This document shows, piece by piece, positions 7,457 to 15,649 of a stretch of 64,000 nucleotides of DNA. The stretch spans positions 1 through 64,000 of the forward strand of contig JBLXDM010000008.1 in assembly GCA_048264125.1 (NCBI GenBank), given 5' to 3'. The translations under genes were made by a program, and so were the position numbers. Position 1 is the first letter of the stretch. Each line of letters starts with the position of its first letter. The notes beneath the pieces are model-generated. The model saw only the letters and a program-made list of their open reading frames with translations. It was not told the DNA's origin and made no database searches. Origin of the DNA: M1-B18 sp048264125. Lineage in GTDB: Bacteria; Bacillota; Clostridia; Peptostreptococcales; Natronincolaceae.

Positions 7457-7517
7457 AGTAAAATATGGTAGAATAGTGTAAAGTTATATTATTGTGATTA
7501 ATTGAGGAGGAATTAAA

Positions 7518-7745
7518 ATGTCTAAGGAAGTAGTTGTATATACCAGCAATACATGCCCCCATTGTGTTACTGCAAAGGAATACTTTACTGAAAAGGGGAT
7601 CAGCTTTACTGAAAAAAATGTTCAGCAGGATCCTGCTGCAAGAAAAGAGCTTATGAAAAAAGGTATAATGGCAGTACCGGTTATCCAAATAGATGGAGAA
7701 ATGGTTGTAGGCTTTGACAAGGGTAAAATAGAAAGCCTATTATAA
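7518..7745 (+). CDS. Glutaredoxin-like protein (YruB/NrdH type)
   Basis: 75-residue thioredoxin fold with the active site TCPHC near the N terminus, the cis-proline in MAVPVIQID and the GFDKGKIESLL end typical of short glutaredoxin-like proteins of clostridia. It reduces disulfides in the cytoplasm; the electron donor cannot be inferred. Excellent GAGGAGG site; followed by a strong terminator at 7756. Confidence 0.88.
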   Translation: MSKEVVVYTSNTCPHCVTAKEYFTEKGISFTEKNVQQDPAARKELMKKGIMAVPVIQIDGEMVVGFDKGKIESLL

Positions 7746-7755
7746 AATAATATAA

Positions 7756-7822
7756 GAAAGCGACGGCTAATATCAAATGTCCTTAACACAGGGGGCCATT
7801 TGATACAAGCTGTCGCTTTTTT
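7756..7822 (+). terminator. Terminator of glutaredoxin gene
   Basis: A long interrupted stem pairs AAAGCGAC with GTCGCTTT and ATCAAATG with CATTTGAT, followed by T8. Confidence 0.85.
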
Positions 7823-7833
7823 TGTGCGTTTTG

Positions 7834-9648
7834 TTATATTTGGTATTTTTTCAATTCCTTCTTGAAGTTGGCTGTTAAGGCCTCCAATAAGGTTATATGC
7901 TCTGTCAGGTCCTTTACCTTATCTGAGTACTGAGTTACATTGGCACTCATTTCCTGAGATGCAGCTGAGTTTTCCTCTGCTATAGCCGCCAGAGAGTGGA
8001 TATTTTCCACTACATCAGTAAGTCTATCGGTTTCGGAGGAAAGCTCCTCTATAAGCTTAACAATAACATCGGAAACCTGTATGATTTGTGTAGTTGATGC
8101 TTCATTTTCAATTGTAACCTTGTCCAGGGTAGCGTTGCTGTTGGAAAGCTGTGAGTACTGCTCCTGAATCTCATTTACAAAGCCCTCAATCTGTCTAATG
8201 AAGAATTCCAGATTGTCGTTTATGCTATGAACGGCCTCCTTTGAGTTTTCAGCAAGCTTCCTTATCTCCTCTGCTACTACAGTAAAGCCCCTGCCGGCTT
8301 CTCCTGCTCTAGCAGCCTCAATTGCAGCATTTAAAGCCAGCAGATTGGTTTGATCAGCTATTGCTTCCACTGTTGAGCTGATATCCATAATTTTGGCTGC
8401 CTGATGTCTTAGCTCCTGCCCTTGCGTGTTAACATTGGAGAAATTACTTTTAACGCTATTGATCATTCCGTTTACGTGCTTTATGTCCTTGAAGGAGGCT
8501 CTTAGGCTGAGGATGGAGTCCTCGAGCTGGTCCTTGCCCTTTGTCTCCTCATCGACAATTTTATTAAGGGTGGTAATGTATCCGTCCAATATGGAAACCG
8601 CATTCTCCGTTTCCTCTGCCTGATTGGTGGCACTTAATGCAACCTCATGTACAACGGAGGAAATGGAGTCGGATAATACCTTCATATTGTCGGCAATTAA
8701 GGCAAATTCCCGGAGATAATTATCCATATCGTCGGTGCCCCCCTTTAGGAATAGGAAGTCCTTCTTTACGATCTCCTTTGCCTCATTGAGGCTATTGAAA
8801 ACGCCATCGGTATTGTCGCTGGAGCGATGGGAGGTTTTGCTGGCAAAGTCATATTCCTTTAGCTTGCCAATCTCTTTATCCAATAGCTTAATGGGCTTCA
8901 ATACGATAGATGCTGCTATAAGGACTGAGATAAACACCCCAAGGCTACTGCCTATCAATAGGGGAAGATTAACTGTCTTGTCTAATAGAAAAATAATAAT
9001 TGCTGCGGCTATTGTTGGGAGAAGACTGAGCTTCAAAGGGAGGCTTTTAATGAAACCTAACCCCAAAAGCTTAGAAAAGGGAGAATTAATTACGACATCA
9101 GGTGATTTTTCCAGCTTTAGTCTTACCTTCATGGTATGCTTATCATCAGCTGTCTTTCCGGATTCTAATATTGTATAATCCAGCTTTTCATTAAAATATT
9201 CTGAGCTTCCCTCCAGAAGCCCGAGGAAATAATCCGAAAGACCCCGCTTTGATATGTATGTAATCTCAATTTCTCTTTCGTTTAACTCCTCTGCAATCAA
9301 GCGTGGGGGATTGGCCCCCTTGATGATCTTGGTAAGCTGCTCATGAACATCGTCCATCATCATTAAGAAGCCCTTCAGGCTGTATCTCTCAAAATAGGAT
9401 GGGAACCATTTTTGGAAGGTTGTTATGTTTTGTTTTCCAACTTTTCTCCAGATGGCGTTTACAGGCTCCTTTGTTTCCTCTGCCATCTGTTTAAATACTG
9501 CAAAAATATCCTGATCCTGAATATCATCCAATGGACTGATTATTCTTTCCTTATCCCAGCTTTGCTTTTTTAGCGCCTTGTCCACCACATCATCGCCATA
9601 TAGTGATCGAAGGCTGTTTAGCCAGGTTAAGACCACTGTTCCCTTCAT
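7834..9648 (-). CDS. H-NOX methyl-accepting chemotaxis protein
   Basis: A 604-residue chemoreceptor. Residues 1-180 are a heme-nitric oxide/oxygen (H-NOX) domain: proximal His102 (DDVHEQL), Pro115, and the heme-propionate motif Tyr131-x-Ser133-x-Arg135. Trp9, Asn74 and Tyr140, the distal-pocket hydrogen-bond residues of the O2-binding thermoanaerobe H-NOX, are all present at the same numbers. Two membrane helices (about 205-222 and 228-250) come after it, so the sensor is cytoplasmic at the N terminus rather than outside. The C-terminal half is an MCP signalling domain (hairpin tip around IADQTNLLALNAAIEAARAGE). Predicted to steer the cell by O2 or NO through CheA/CheW. Single gene with a GGGGGAGTG site. 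Confidence 0.93.
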   Translation of the reverse strand: MKGTVVLTWLNSLRSLYGDDVVDKALKKQSWDKERIISPLDDIQDQDIFAVFKQMAEETKEPVNAIWRKVGKQNITTFQKWFPSYFERYSLKGFLMMMDDVHEQLTKIIKGANPPRLIAEELNEREIEITYISKRGLSDYFLGLLEGSSEYFNEKLDYTILESGKTADDKHTMKVRLKLEKSPDVVINSPFSKLLGLGFIKSLPLKLSLLPTIAAAIIIFLLDKTVNLPLLIGSSLGVFISVLIAASIVLKPIKLLDKEIGKLKEYDFASKTSHRSSDNTDGVFNSLNEAKEIVKKDFLFLKGGTDDMDNYLREFALIADNMKVLSDSISSVVHEVALSATNQAEETENAVSILDGYITTLNKIVDEETKGKDQLEDSILSLRASFKDIKHVNGMINSVKSNFSNVNTQGQELRHQAAKIMDISSTVEAIADQTNLLALNAAIEAARAGEAGRGFTVVAEEIRKLAENSKEAVHSINDNLEFFIRQIEGFVNEIQEQYSQLSNSNATLDKVTIENEASTTQIIQVSDVIVKLIEELSSETDRLTDVVENIHSLAAIAEENSAASQEMSANVTQYSDKVKDLTEHITLLEALTANFKKELKKYQI

Positions 9649-9825
9649 TATTACACTCCCCCTAACCTATGTATAGTATAGTATGTATGCTTCTTCTAAT
9701 TATATCATTTTAAATGTAGCTTAAACAGGAAATTTGTTAAAATATAGTAAAATACGTCGAAAATACTATTTTAGGGGGAAGTAAGGTATCGGATGTACAT
9801 AGCATATTAATTCTGATAAAATTAA

Positions 9826-9885
9826 AACGTAGGACTGGTGCATCGATGGTTTGAGATAACCCGCCAACGCACTAAGCCCTACGTT
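9826..9885 (+). ncRNA. Structured RNA leader of unknown class
   Basis: AACGTAGG (9826-9833) pairs perfectly with CCTACGTT (9878-9885). Inside, GTGC can pair with GCAC and GGTT with AACC around a TGAGAT loop, giving a multi-helix compact fold with single-stranded conserved-looking joins. A TGTACA-N17-TAAAAT promoter (9794-9822) would start transcription within a few bases of the 5' arm. It lies 22 bases before the small membrane-protein gene. I could not match it to a riboswitch class I know. Confidence 0.4.
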
Positions 9886-9907
9886 ATTCTTAATAGGTGG
9901 TGAAGCT

Positions 9908-10090
9908 ATGCTTTCTATATTTCTACAGTTGACTAATGTATTGTTGATATGCTTGCTGCTGGGGGTTCCGGTGGTTATAACAGTGCTCTTATTGAGGCAC
10001 TTTGGAAAGGGAAGAGGCAAGGAGGATTATCTTGTGGAAAAAATCCGAGAGCTGGAGGAACGTATACGGGACTTAGAGGAGAGGGATTAG
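9908..10090 (+). CDS. Small membrane protein with C-terminal coiled coil
   Basis: 60 residues: one N-terminal transmembrane helix (about 3-28, very hydrophobic) followed by a basic patch (RHFGKGRGK) and an Asp/Glu/Arg/Leu-rich coiled coil (KIRELEERIRDLEERD). Topology is probably N-out, C-in. Function unknown. A TAGGTGGTGA site precedes the ATG and the predicted RNA structure at 9826 sits in its leader. It is convergent with the oxidoreductase genes and ends two bases before them. Confidence 0.6.
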   Translation: MLSIFLQLTNVLLICLLLGVPVVITVLLLRHFGKGRGKEDYLVEKIRELEERIRDLEERD

Positions 10091-10092
10091 TT

Positions 10093-10956
10093 TTACTTAA
10101 AGCCCTCAAAAAGTCTGTTGAATTCCTCCTCAGGAAGCTCAATGTCTAATTTTGTCAAGGGTAAGGAGGCTTTTTCCTGCACCAAATCAATATATGAAGC
10201 GCCTTCCTCTTTATAAATTACCCCTGTACATAGACAATCCGTCTCTATTAGGGTATTCATTGCCCCTTGATAGTCACTGGCTATATAGCCTTCCTGCTTG
10301 TCCAGATCAACCAGTCTTTCCCTGAACCATTGATAGGTGTTTATTTTGTTATAGGTTACACAGGGGCTGTATACATTCACTAAAGAAAAGCCTCTATGCT
10401 GTATTGCCTTAATAATGATATCGATTAGCTGCTCCTGATATGCTGAATAGCCCTGTGCAATAAAGCCTGCACCATTGGCCAAGGCCAGTATGCCGGGCTT
10501 TATAGGTGCCTCTACCGATCCGTAGGGGCTGCTTTTTGTCTTGAAGCTTTTGGGGCTTAAGGGAGAGGTATGCCCCTTAGTTAATCCATAAACCTGATTA
10601 TTTAATACAATATAGGTAATATCGATATTTCTTCTGATGGCATGCATGGTGTGGCTTAAGCCTATGGCAAAGCCGTCACCGTCTCCTCCGGCTGCAATTA
10701 CCGTTAAGTCCTTGTTTGCCAGCTTTATACCCTGCGCTATAGGCAATGAGCGACCATGGATGCCATGAAAGCCATAGGAGCTCATATATCCGGATAAACG
10801 ACCGGAGCAGCCTATACCGGTGGTTACCACAAGACTTTCCTTTGGGATGTTCAGCTTCGCAGCCGCCACCTGAAGGGCCCTCAGAACGGAAAAGTGACCG
10901 CAGCCAGGACACCAATTCGGCGTTACCTCATTGCTATAATCCTTCATTGTTGCCAT
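10093..10956 (-). CDS. korB: 2-oxoacid:ferredoxin oxidoreductase, beta subunit
   Basis: Thiamine diphosphate-binding beta subunit, which with the alpha-gamma protein oxidises 2-oxoacids (2-oxoglutarate is the usual annotation) to acyl-CoA with reduction of ferredoxin. Family features are PNWCPGCGHFSVLRAL, a TGIGCSGR Cys region, and the diphosphate motif GGDGDGFAIG ... NNQVYG. The ATG at 10956 has an AGGAGG site at good spacing; an in-frame GTG at 10965 overlaps that site and is unlikely. The start overlaps the 3' end of the upstream alpha gene. No delta ferredoxin gene adjoins, so it may use a free ferredoxin or the beta-subunit cluster. Confidence 0.9.
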   Translation of the reverse strand: MATMKDYSNEVTPNWCPGCGHFSVLRALQVAAAKLNIPKESLVVTTGIGCSGRLSGYMSSYGFHGIHGRSLPIAQGIKLANKDLTVIAAGGDGDGFAIGLSHTMHAIRRNIDITYIVLNNQVYGLTKGHTSPLSPKSFKTKSSPYGSVEAPIKPGILALANGAGFIAQGYSAYQEQLIDIIIKAIQHRGFSLVNVYSPCVTYNKINTYQWFRERLVDLDKQEGYIASDYQGAMNTLIETDCLCTGVIYKEEGASYIDLVQEKASLPLTKLDIELPEEEFNRLFEGFK

Positions 10957-12673
10957 TGCAAACACCTCCTATTTCCTTGACAATCTCCTCTATCGTAAAG
11001 GGATTTCCATCGTATTTTACAAGGCTAATCAGCTTGTTATGGAAGCCCAGCTCAGCCTTTATGATCTTGGATAACTGACCGTAATAATTGTTTTCTACAA
11101 TGACTATTTTTTCATAGCTATTAAAATGCGCCTCCAGCTCCTTTAGGGGGAGGGGCTTGATTCTATTTATTTTTCCATAATCCACAGCATTGCCTGTAGC
11201 CTCCGCTGCTGCCTTTAAAACCCCAAAGCAGGAGCCAAAGGTTAAAAATAAGGTGCTATTTCTTTTTGAACATATTTCTACCTCCTTAACCTTATCTAAG
11301 GCCGAGGTCTTCCGCATACGCTTATCCATCATGCTACGTCTGTTTTCTGGGGCATCCATAGGTCTTCCCAGCTCATTATGCTCCAGTCCGGTTACATGAT
11401 GTACGCCCCCTATAACACCGGGTATGACTCTGGGGGATATGCCATCGGAGGTCAGGAGATAGCGCTTGAAGTCCTCCGACATATCCTCCTGAGGCAGCGT
11501 GATAAGCTTACCTCTGTCGATGCCAAGCCTATTGGGATCAAGTCGATCTACTGTTTGGGGTGAAAGGGATAGTGTCAAATCCGACAGCAGTATGACAGGG
11601 CATTGGTATACATCCGCTAGATTAAAGGCTCTTTGTGTCTCGTAAAAGCAATCCTCTATGGTGGAGGGACTCAGTATTATAGAGGGGAATTCTCCATGAC
11701 CGCCATAATACAGGGTGAATAAATCGCTTTGCTCATGCTTTGTAGGTAGGCCTGTGCTTGGTCCTGCCCTTTGAGCATCCACAATAACTACGGGTATTTC
11801 CGTCATGCCCGCCAGTCCAATCCCCTCCAGCATTAGCGATATACCGGGTCCGGAGGTGGCAGTCAAGCTTCTGACTCCGCTATAGGAGGCTCCGATTATT
11901 GCATTAACGGCAGCAATTTCGTCCTCCACCTGTAGCATAATACCACCATAATTTGGTAGCCGCTGACCTAGATACTCCATTATTTCTGAGGCTGGGGTTA
12001 TTGGATAGGAGGCAATAAATCGGCAGCCTGCGGATAGGGCACCGAGGGCTATAGCATCATTTCCCATCATAACACCTCTGGAGAAAAGCACCGGTGGCTG
12101 TAGTAGCTGAAGCTGAAGCTCCTCCCAGCTGAGGTCTTGATTCTCATATACGGCAGCAAGGATTTGCAAATTTTTATCTACAATTTCATCGCCCTTTTTG
12201 CCATATCTGTCCCTTATTGAGGAGGATAGGACCGCCTGAGGCAGATTCAGCAGCCTTCCGATAGAGGCTATTGCTGCGGTACTCTTCATTGTAGGTGCTC
12301 CGAGGCTCTTGCATAGGGCCGCTATAGGAAAAGGCAGACTTTTTGACTTTTTTGTAATGCTGGCATCGGGCTTCAATTCTGAATCATATAGGAGAATACC
12401 CTCTTCGCTGAGTAAATTGATGTAGCTGTCTATGGTATCCAAATCCATGGCCAGCAGGATATCGATGGAATCCCTTACGGCAGCTGTTTTTTCAATGTCG
12501 ATATGGATTGTAATTGTAGTATTTCCTCCCTTTATCCTGGAGGAAAAGTTCCTGTTTCCATAGGTATAATAGCCCAAGGATGAAAAGGTTTTCATTAGAT
12601 TAATGCCTGTACTCACAACACCCTCCCCCTGAACTCCGCCTATCATAATAGAAATATTTCTTTTCAAGAGCAT
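10934..12673 (-). CDS. korA: 2-oxoacid:ferredoxin oxidoreductase, fused gamma-alpha subunit
   Basis: About 579 residues. The N-terminal 190 residues form the gamma domain (GGVQGEGVVSTG, SRIKGGNTT); the rest is the alpha (pyrimidine-binding) domain with SRGVMMGNDAIALGALSAG, SYPITPASEIMEYL, QVEDEIAAVNAIIGAS and the C-terminal transketolase-like domain. Gamma-alpha fusion is known in KorA-type enzymes. Start choice is uncertain: ATG at 12673 lies only a few bases from GGGAG, and a TTG at 12667 would be better spaced. Forms an operon with the beta gene, overlapping by 23 bases. Confidence 0.9.
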   Translation of the reverse strand: MLLKRNISIMIGGVQGEGVVSTGINLMKTFSSLGYYTYGNRNFSSRIKGGNTTITIHIDIEKTAAVRDSIDILLAMDLDTIDSYINLLSEEGILLYDSELKPDASITKKSKSLPFPIAALCKSLGAPTMKSTAAIASIGRLLNLPQAVLSSSIRDRYGKKGDEIVDKNLQILAAVYENQDLSWEELQLQLLQPPVLFSRGVMMGNDAIALGALSAGCRFIASYPITPASEIMEYLGQRLPNYGGIMLQVEDEIAAVNAIIGASYSGVRSLTATSGPGISLMLEGIGLAGMTEIPVVIVDAQRAGPSTGLPTKHEQSDLFTLYYGGHGEFPSIILSPSTIEDCFYETQRAFNLADVYQCPVILLSDLTLSLSPQTVDRLDPNRLGIDRGKLITLPQEDMSEDFKRYLLTSDGISPRVIPGVIGGVHHVTGLEHNELGRPMDAPENRRSMMDKRMRKTSALDKVKEVEICSKRNSTLFLTFGSCFGVLKAAAEATGNAVDYGKINRIKPLPLKELEAHFNSYEKIVIVENNYYGQLSKIIKAELGFHNKLISLVKYDGNPFTIEEIVKEIGGVCNGNNEGL

Positions 12674-12742
12674 CACTCCCTGTAGGTTGATTATAATAAG
12701 GTAATAATATTAGTACCTTTTATTTAGTTTTGTAATCACATA

Positions 12743-12906
12743 TTAATTGAGGAAATTGCATAATTAAGATCAAAAATATATTTACACAAGGTCAAAAGTT
12801 TCCTGCTTAGTGCCCCACGGGCTAATTTGTATAATGTAGACTTTTACTTTGTATAAACTAAAGATTATACGCACTCCTATGGGTAATATACAATTTCCTT
12901 AATTAA
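12743..12906. repeat. Dispersed palindromic repeat, copy with internal deletion
   Basis: The left end (from GAGGAAATTGCATAAT at 12749) and right end (ATATACAATTTCCTT) are inverted repeats of about 22 bp. Inside lies the family's diagnostic hairpin TTAGTGCCCCACGGGCTAA. Compared with the copy at 40444 it lacks the segment around CTATTAGCCC, giving about 160 bp. It lies directly upstream of the trpS T-box promoter. Confidence 0.8.
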
Positions 12907-12947
12907 TACTATGGACAAAGACTAAAAGCTATATGAAAAATTGATAA

Positions 12948-12976
12948 TTGACATGTATAAAAATCAGCTGTATAAT
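12948..12976 (+). promoter_or_regulatory. Consensus sigma-A promoter of trpS leader
   Basis: TTGACA (12948-12953), exactly 17 bases, TATAAT (12971-12976): a perfect consensus promoter, as expected for a leader regulated by termination. Confidence 0.9.
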
Positions 12977-12983
12977 CAAATAT

Positions 12984-13246
12984 TAATAGTAGCGCATATA
13001 TTAATTATATATCAAAGCAATGACTAAGAGTAGTAAAAGTAGAGGAATGCTTTAGCGAGTCGATGAGGGTGGGAGATCGACGCAGGACTGCTTTGAATGG
13101 ACTTAGGAGTGCCGGCTGAAATAATAGTAGGCCTGGACGGCTGATCCCCGTTATAGGAGTTAAGTGGGTGCATAAGCACTAACTAGAGTGGTACCGCGGA
13201 GAATAGCTCTTCGTCTCTAATACATTAGAGATGAGGGGCTTTTTTA
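12984..13246 (+). ncRNA. T-box leader (tryptophan)
   Basis: Contains the T-box sequence AGAGTGGTACCGCGG (13185-13199), which pairs with the uncharged tRNA acceptor end, and a terminator whose arms AGCTCTTCGTCTCTAA / TTAGAGATGAGGGGCT run to a T7 tail (13205-13246). The probable specifier codon is TGG (13098-13100) in the context TTGAA-TGG; the serine T-box at 63040 has TTGAA-TCC in the same context, supporting both assignments. Uncharged tRNA-Trp would prevent termination and turn on trpS. Confidence 0.92.
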
Positions 13247-13247
13247 T

Positions 13248-13436
13248 TTGAGAAAATTGCATAATATAGCTGAGTAGTATGTGTATGCAAATCTAAAAGT
13301 TTACTGATTAGTGCCCCACGGGCTAATTCATTAAAATTTAAAAAAGTGTTATTAGCCCTAAACAATGCGCGATAAACTTTTAGCTTTGCATAAATTAAGT
13401 TGTATATGCAGTCTATAGTAAAATGCAATTTCCTCA
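13248..13436. repeat. Dispersed palindromic repeat between T-box and trpS
   Basis: 189-bp copy, starting 2 bases after the T-box terminator U tract and ending 46 bases before trpS. Both ends carry the GA(G)GAAATTGCAT / ATGCAATTTCCTC inverted repeat, and the arms share further pairing around ATGCAAA-CTAAAAGTTTA. It contains the hairpin TTAGTGCCCCACGGGCTAA. It will be transcribed whenever the T-box reads through. Confidence 0.85.
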
Positions 13437-13482
13437 TGTATGTTCTTAATTAATAAATAATAATAACGAAGGAGGTTATATC

Positions 13483-14481
13483 ATGGAGGCTAATCAAAAA
13501 ATCATCTTCAGTGGAGCGCAGCCAACGGGGAGCTTAACAATAGGGAATTATATAGGGGCTGTTAAGAACTGGAAGGCTCTGGAGGAGGAATATCAGTGTC
13601 TGTACTCAATTGTAGATCTGCATTCCTTAACCATTAGGCATAATACGGAGGAGTTTCGCAAGAGCTGCCTATCTTTCTTGGTTCAATATTTGGCCTGCGG
13701 TCTTAATCCTGAAAAAAACATTTTATTCTTCCAATCCCACGTGCGTCAGCATACGGAGCTGGCATGGATTTTAAACTGCTACAGCTATATTGGTGAGCTT
13801 AATAGAATGACACAATTTAAGGAAAAATCTGAAAGGCATAAGGATAATATTAATACCGGTCTCTTTACCTATCCTGTGCTACAGGCGGCAGATATACTAT
13901 TATATCAAACGGATATTGTTCCAGTGGGAGAGGACCAGAAGCAGCATTTAGAGCTTTCCAGAGATATTGCAATTCGCTTTAACAATATATATGGGGATAC
14001 CTTTACGGTGCCTGAGCATTATATTCCTAAGATGGGGGCTAAGATTATGAGCCTTCAGGAGCCCGACAAAAAAATGTCTAAATCAGATGAAAATCCATTA
14101 GCCACTATTTATTTGATGGATTCCGAGGAATTAATTCTATCTAAATTAAAGAAGGCTGTAACCGATGCAGAAAACAAGGTTGCCTATTCGGACAATCAGC
14201 CGGGAATCAAAAATCTGATAACGATATATGCCACTATTTCAGGCATGCTGCCCTCTGAAATTGAAGGAAAATACGAGGGCAAGGGCTACGGTGCCTTTAA
14301 AAAGGACTTAGCAGAGCTATTAATAGAAACTATAAGGCCCTTCAAAACCAAGTATTCAGAGTATATGGACAATATGGACTATGTGACGCAAATATATAAA
14401 AGCGGTGCAGAAAGAGCTACTGCCATGGCAGAAAAGACCATGAAGGCAGTAAAGGAAACACTAGGCTTAATCAGTTTGTAG
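13483..14481 (+). CDS. trpS: Tryptophanyl-tRNA synthetase
   Basis: 332-residue class Ic aminoacyl-tRNA synthetase that charges tRNA-Trp. The HIGH-like motif is GAQPTGSLTIGNY near the N terminus and KMSKS is intact in DKKMSKSDENP. Length and sequence are those of bacterial TrpS. AAGGAGG precedes the ATG. Expression is controlled by the T-box leader, with a palindromic repeat inserted between leader and gene; a bidirectional terminator follows. Confidence 0.97.
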   Translation: MEANQKIIFSGAQPTGSLTIGNYIGAVKNWKALEEEYQCLYSIVDLHSLTIRHNTEEFRKSCLSFLVQYLACGLNPEKNILFFQSHVRQHTELAWILNCYSYIGELNRMTQFKEKSERHKDNINTGLFTYPVLQAADILLYQTDIVPVGEDQKQHLELSRDIAIRFNNIYGDTFTVPEHYIPKMGAKIMSLQEPDKKMSKSDENPLATIYLMDSEELILSKLKKAVTDAENKVAYSDNQPGIKNLITIYATISGMLPSEIEGKYEGKGYGAFKKDLAELLIETIRPFKTKYSEYMDNMDYVTQIYKSGAERATAMAEKTMKAVKETLGLISL

Positions 14482-14486
14482 ATTTT

Positions 14487-14519
14487 AAAAAAAGTGACCA
14501 CTTAGTGATCACTTTTTTT
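14487..14519. terminator. Bidirectional terminator between trpS and CBS-ACT gene
   Basis: A7-GTGA and TCAC-T7 arms give a hairpin with A and T runs on both sides, serving both convergent genes. It overlaps the last bases of the minus-strand gene. Confidence 0.85.
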
Positions 14520-15123
14520 AAATCCTTATAGAAAAGCCCGCAGCCTCTATTGCGTCCTTGATCCTCTGTATGCTTGCAGCCTCAAGCCGCACTATTATCT
14601 TAACTACATTGGTGGAGACATTAGGATTATCTATAACAAGACTCAGTATATTTCCACCTTCTTTAGAAATAATATCCGTTAGCATGGCCAGTCGACCTTT
14701 TATATCATAGGTGGTTATAACCAGCTTATGACCTTTGTTTATACCAAGGATATGGGCATAATGCTTAAAAATAGTCTTATGAGTGATAATGCCAATAAAG
14801 GAGCCGTTGATATCATTTATTGCAACAAAGGGTGTATTAGTTTCCGCCAACAGCAATGCTGCCTCCTCCATATCGTCCTCGATGGTTAATGAAGGTATAT
14901 CACTGCGGACTATTTTATAAACATACTTTATAGAATCTCGGCCATCTATTGTAGCCTGTAAAATTTTGTCCTTGGAAACAATACCAATAAAGCTATTGTC
15001 CTCGATCACTGGCAGAGACAAGAAATTACCCTTTTCTATAATTTGCAAGGCAGTTTGCAGGTCGGTTTTGCTGTCTATCAATGTAAGGTTTTCCTTTGTA
15101 AGAATAAAACTCAATGAGATCAT
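14518..15123 (-). CDS. CBS-domain pair plus ACT domain protein
   Basis: 201 residues: two CBS domains (about 10-60 and 72-125) followed by an ACT-like domain (about 135-200, beginning KLVITTYDIKGRLAMLTDII). This order resembles AcuB-like regulators. CBS pairs usually bind adenosyl nucleotides and ACT domains bind amino acids, so an intracellular metabolite-sensing role is inferred; no catalytic domain is present. A GGGGGG site precedes the ATG at 15123. Confidence 0.85.
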   Translation of the reverse strand: MISLSFILTKENLTLIDSKTDLQTALQIIEKGNFLSLPVIEDNSFIGIVSKDKILQATIDGRDSIKYVYKIVRSDIPSLTIEDDMEEAALLLAETNTPFVAINDINGSFIGIITHKTIFKHYAHILGINKGHKLVITTYDIKGRLAMLTDIISKEGGNILSLVIDNPNVSTNVVKIIVRLEAASIQRIKDAIEAAGFSIRI

Positions 15124-15334
15124 ACATAGCCCCCCTTTTCAAATTGTTATTACCATACCCAAAATTTACATATATAAACAATATTATCATATATGTAAAA
15201 AGTTTCAAGACGGCAAAACCTAAGGTTTATCTGCTATATTTATAATTTTATTGCTTAATTTATGCTATATATGTAAAAAAATTATGAACATATAAAGGCT
15301 TGTTTATAGCAAGAATAATATTGAGGTGATAAAT

Positions 15335-15517
15335 ATGCCAAACAGAAAAAATATAGCAGTACCAGAGGCCAGGCAGGCGCTTCAGTCCTTTAAGGCAGAG
15401 ATAGCAAAGGAGCTGGGGCTGGAAAATGAGACAGCCGCAGGCTATGTCGGTGGTCATATGGTGAAAAGAATGATCGAGGAAGCAGAAAAAAGCTTAACTA
15501 ATCTGGGAAGGTCTTAA
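15335..15517 (+). CDS. Alpha/beta-type small acid-soluble spore protein
   Basis: About 60 residues matching the alpha/beta SASP family: the germination protease region (AKELGLENE) and GGHMVKRMIEEAEKSL near the C terminus are diagnostic. These proteins coat spore DNA in an A-like form and protect it from UV, so the organism makes endospores. GAGGTGAT precedes the ATG at 15335 (the GTG at 15326 lies inside that site). Upstream TGCTATA-N19-CATATAA (about 15262-15294) could be a forespore sigma-G promoter, though spacing is slightly long. Confidence 0.93.
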   Translation: MPNRKNIAVPEARQALQSFKAEIAKELGLENETAAGYVGGHMVKRMIEEAEKSLTNLGRS

Positions 15518-15533
15518 TGCCTTCCTTTTTTAT
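15506..15533 (+). terminator. Terminator of SASP gene
   Basis: GGAAGG / CCTTCC with a T6 tail; the 5' arm overlaps the last codons of the gene. Confidence 0.8.
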
Positions 15534-15649
15534 TTATCCCTCCTGGAGGGAAGCATAAGGGATTAATGCCATTGACTAATTAAAAGATAAAGGGTATTAT
15601 TTTTGATATACTTGATTTTTGTAAAGCCCTTTATAAAGGATGTGGAAGC

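Noticed and set aside
8735..9178. 147-codon ORF antisense to the chemoreceptor
   Set aside because: It mirrors the coding strand of a well-supported H-NOX/MCP gene and has no own start signal.
9826..9885. Intrinsic terminator or signal-recognition RNA
   Set aside because: There is no U tract after the stem, and the conserved GGAAGGAAGCAG of bacterial SRP RNA is absent.
15026..15208. 60-codon ORF using the second ATG near 15127
   Set aside because: It overlaps the CBS-ACT gene in another frame and encodes no recognisable product; the CBS frame has the domain matches.
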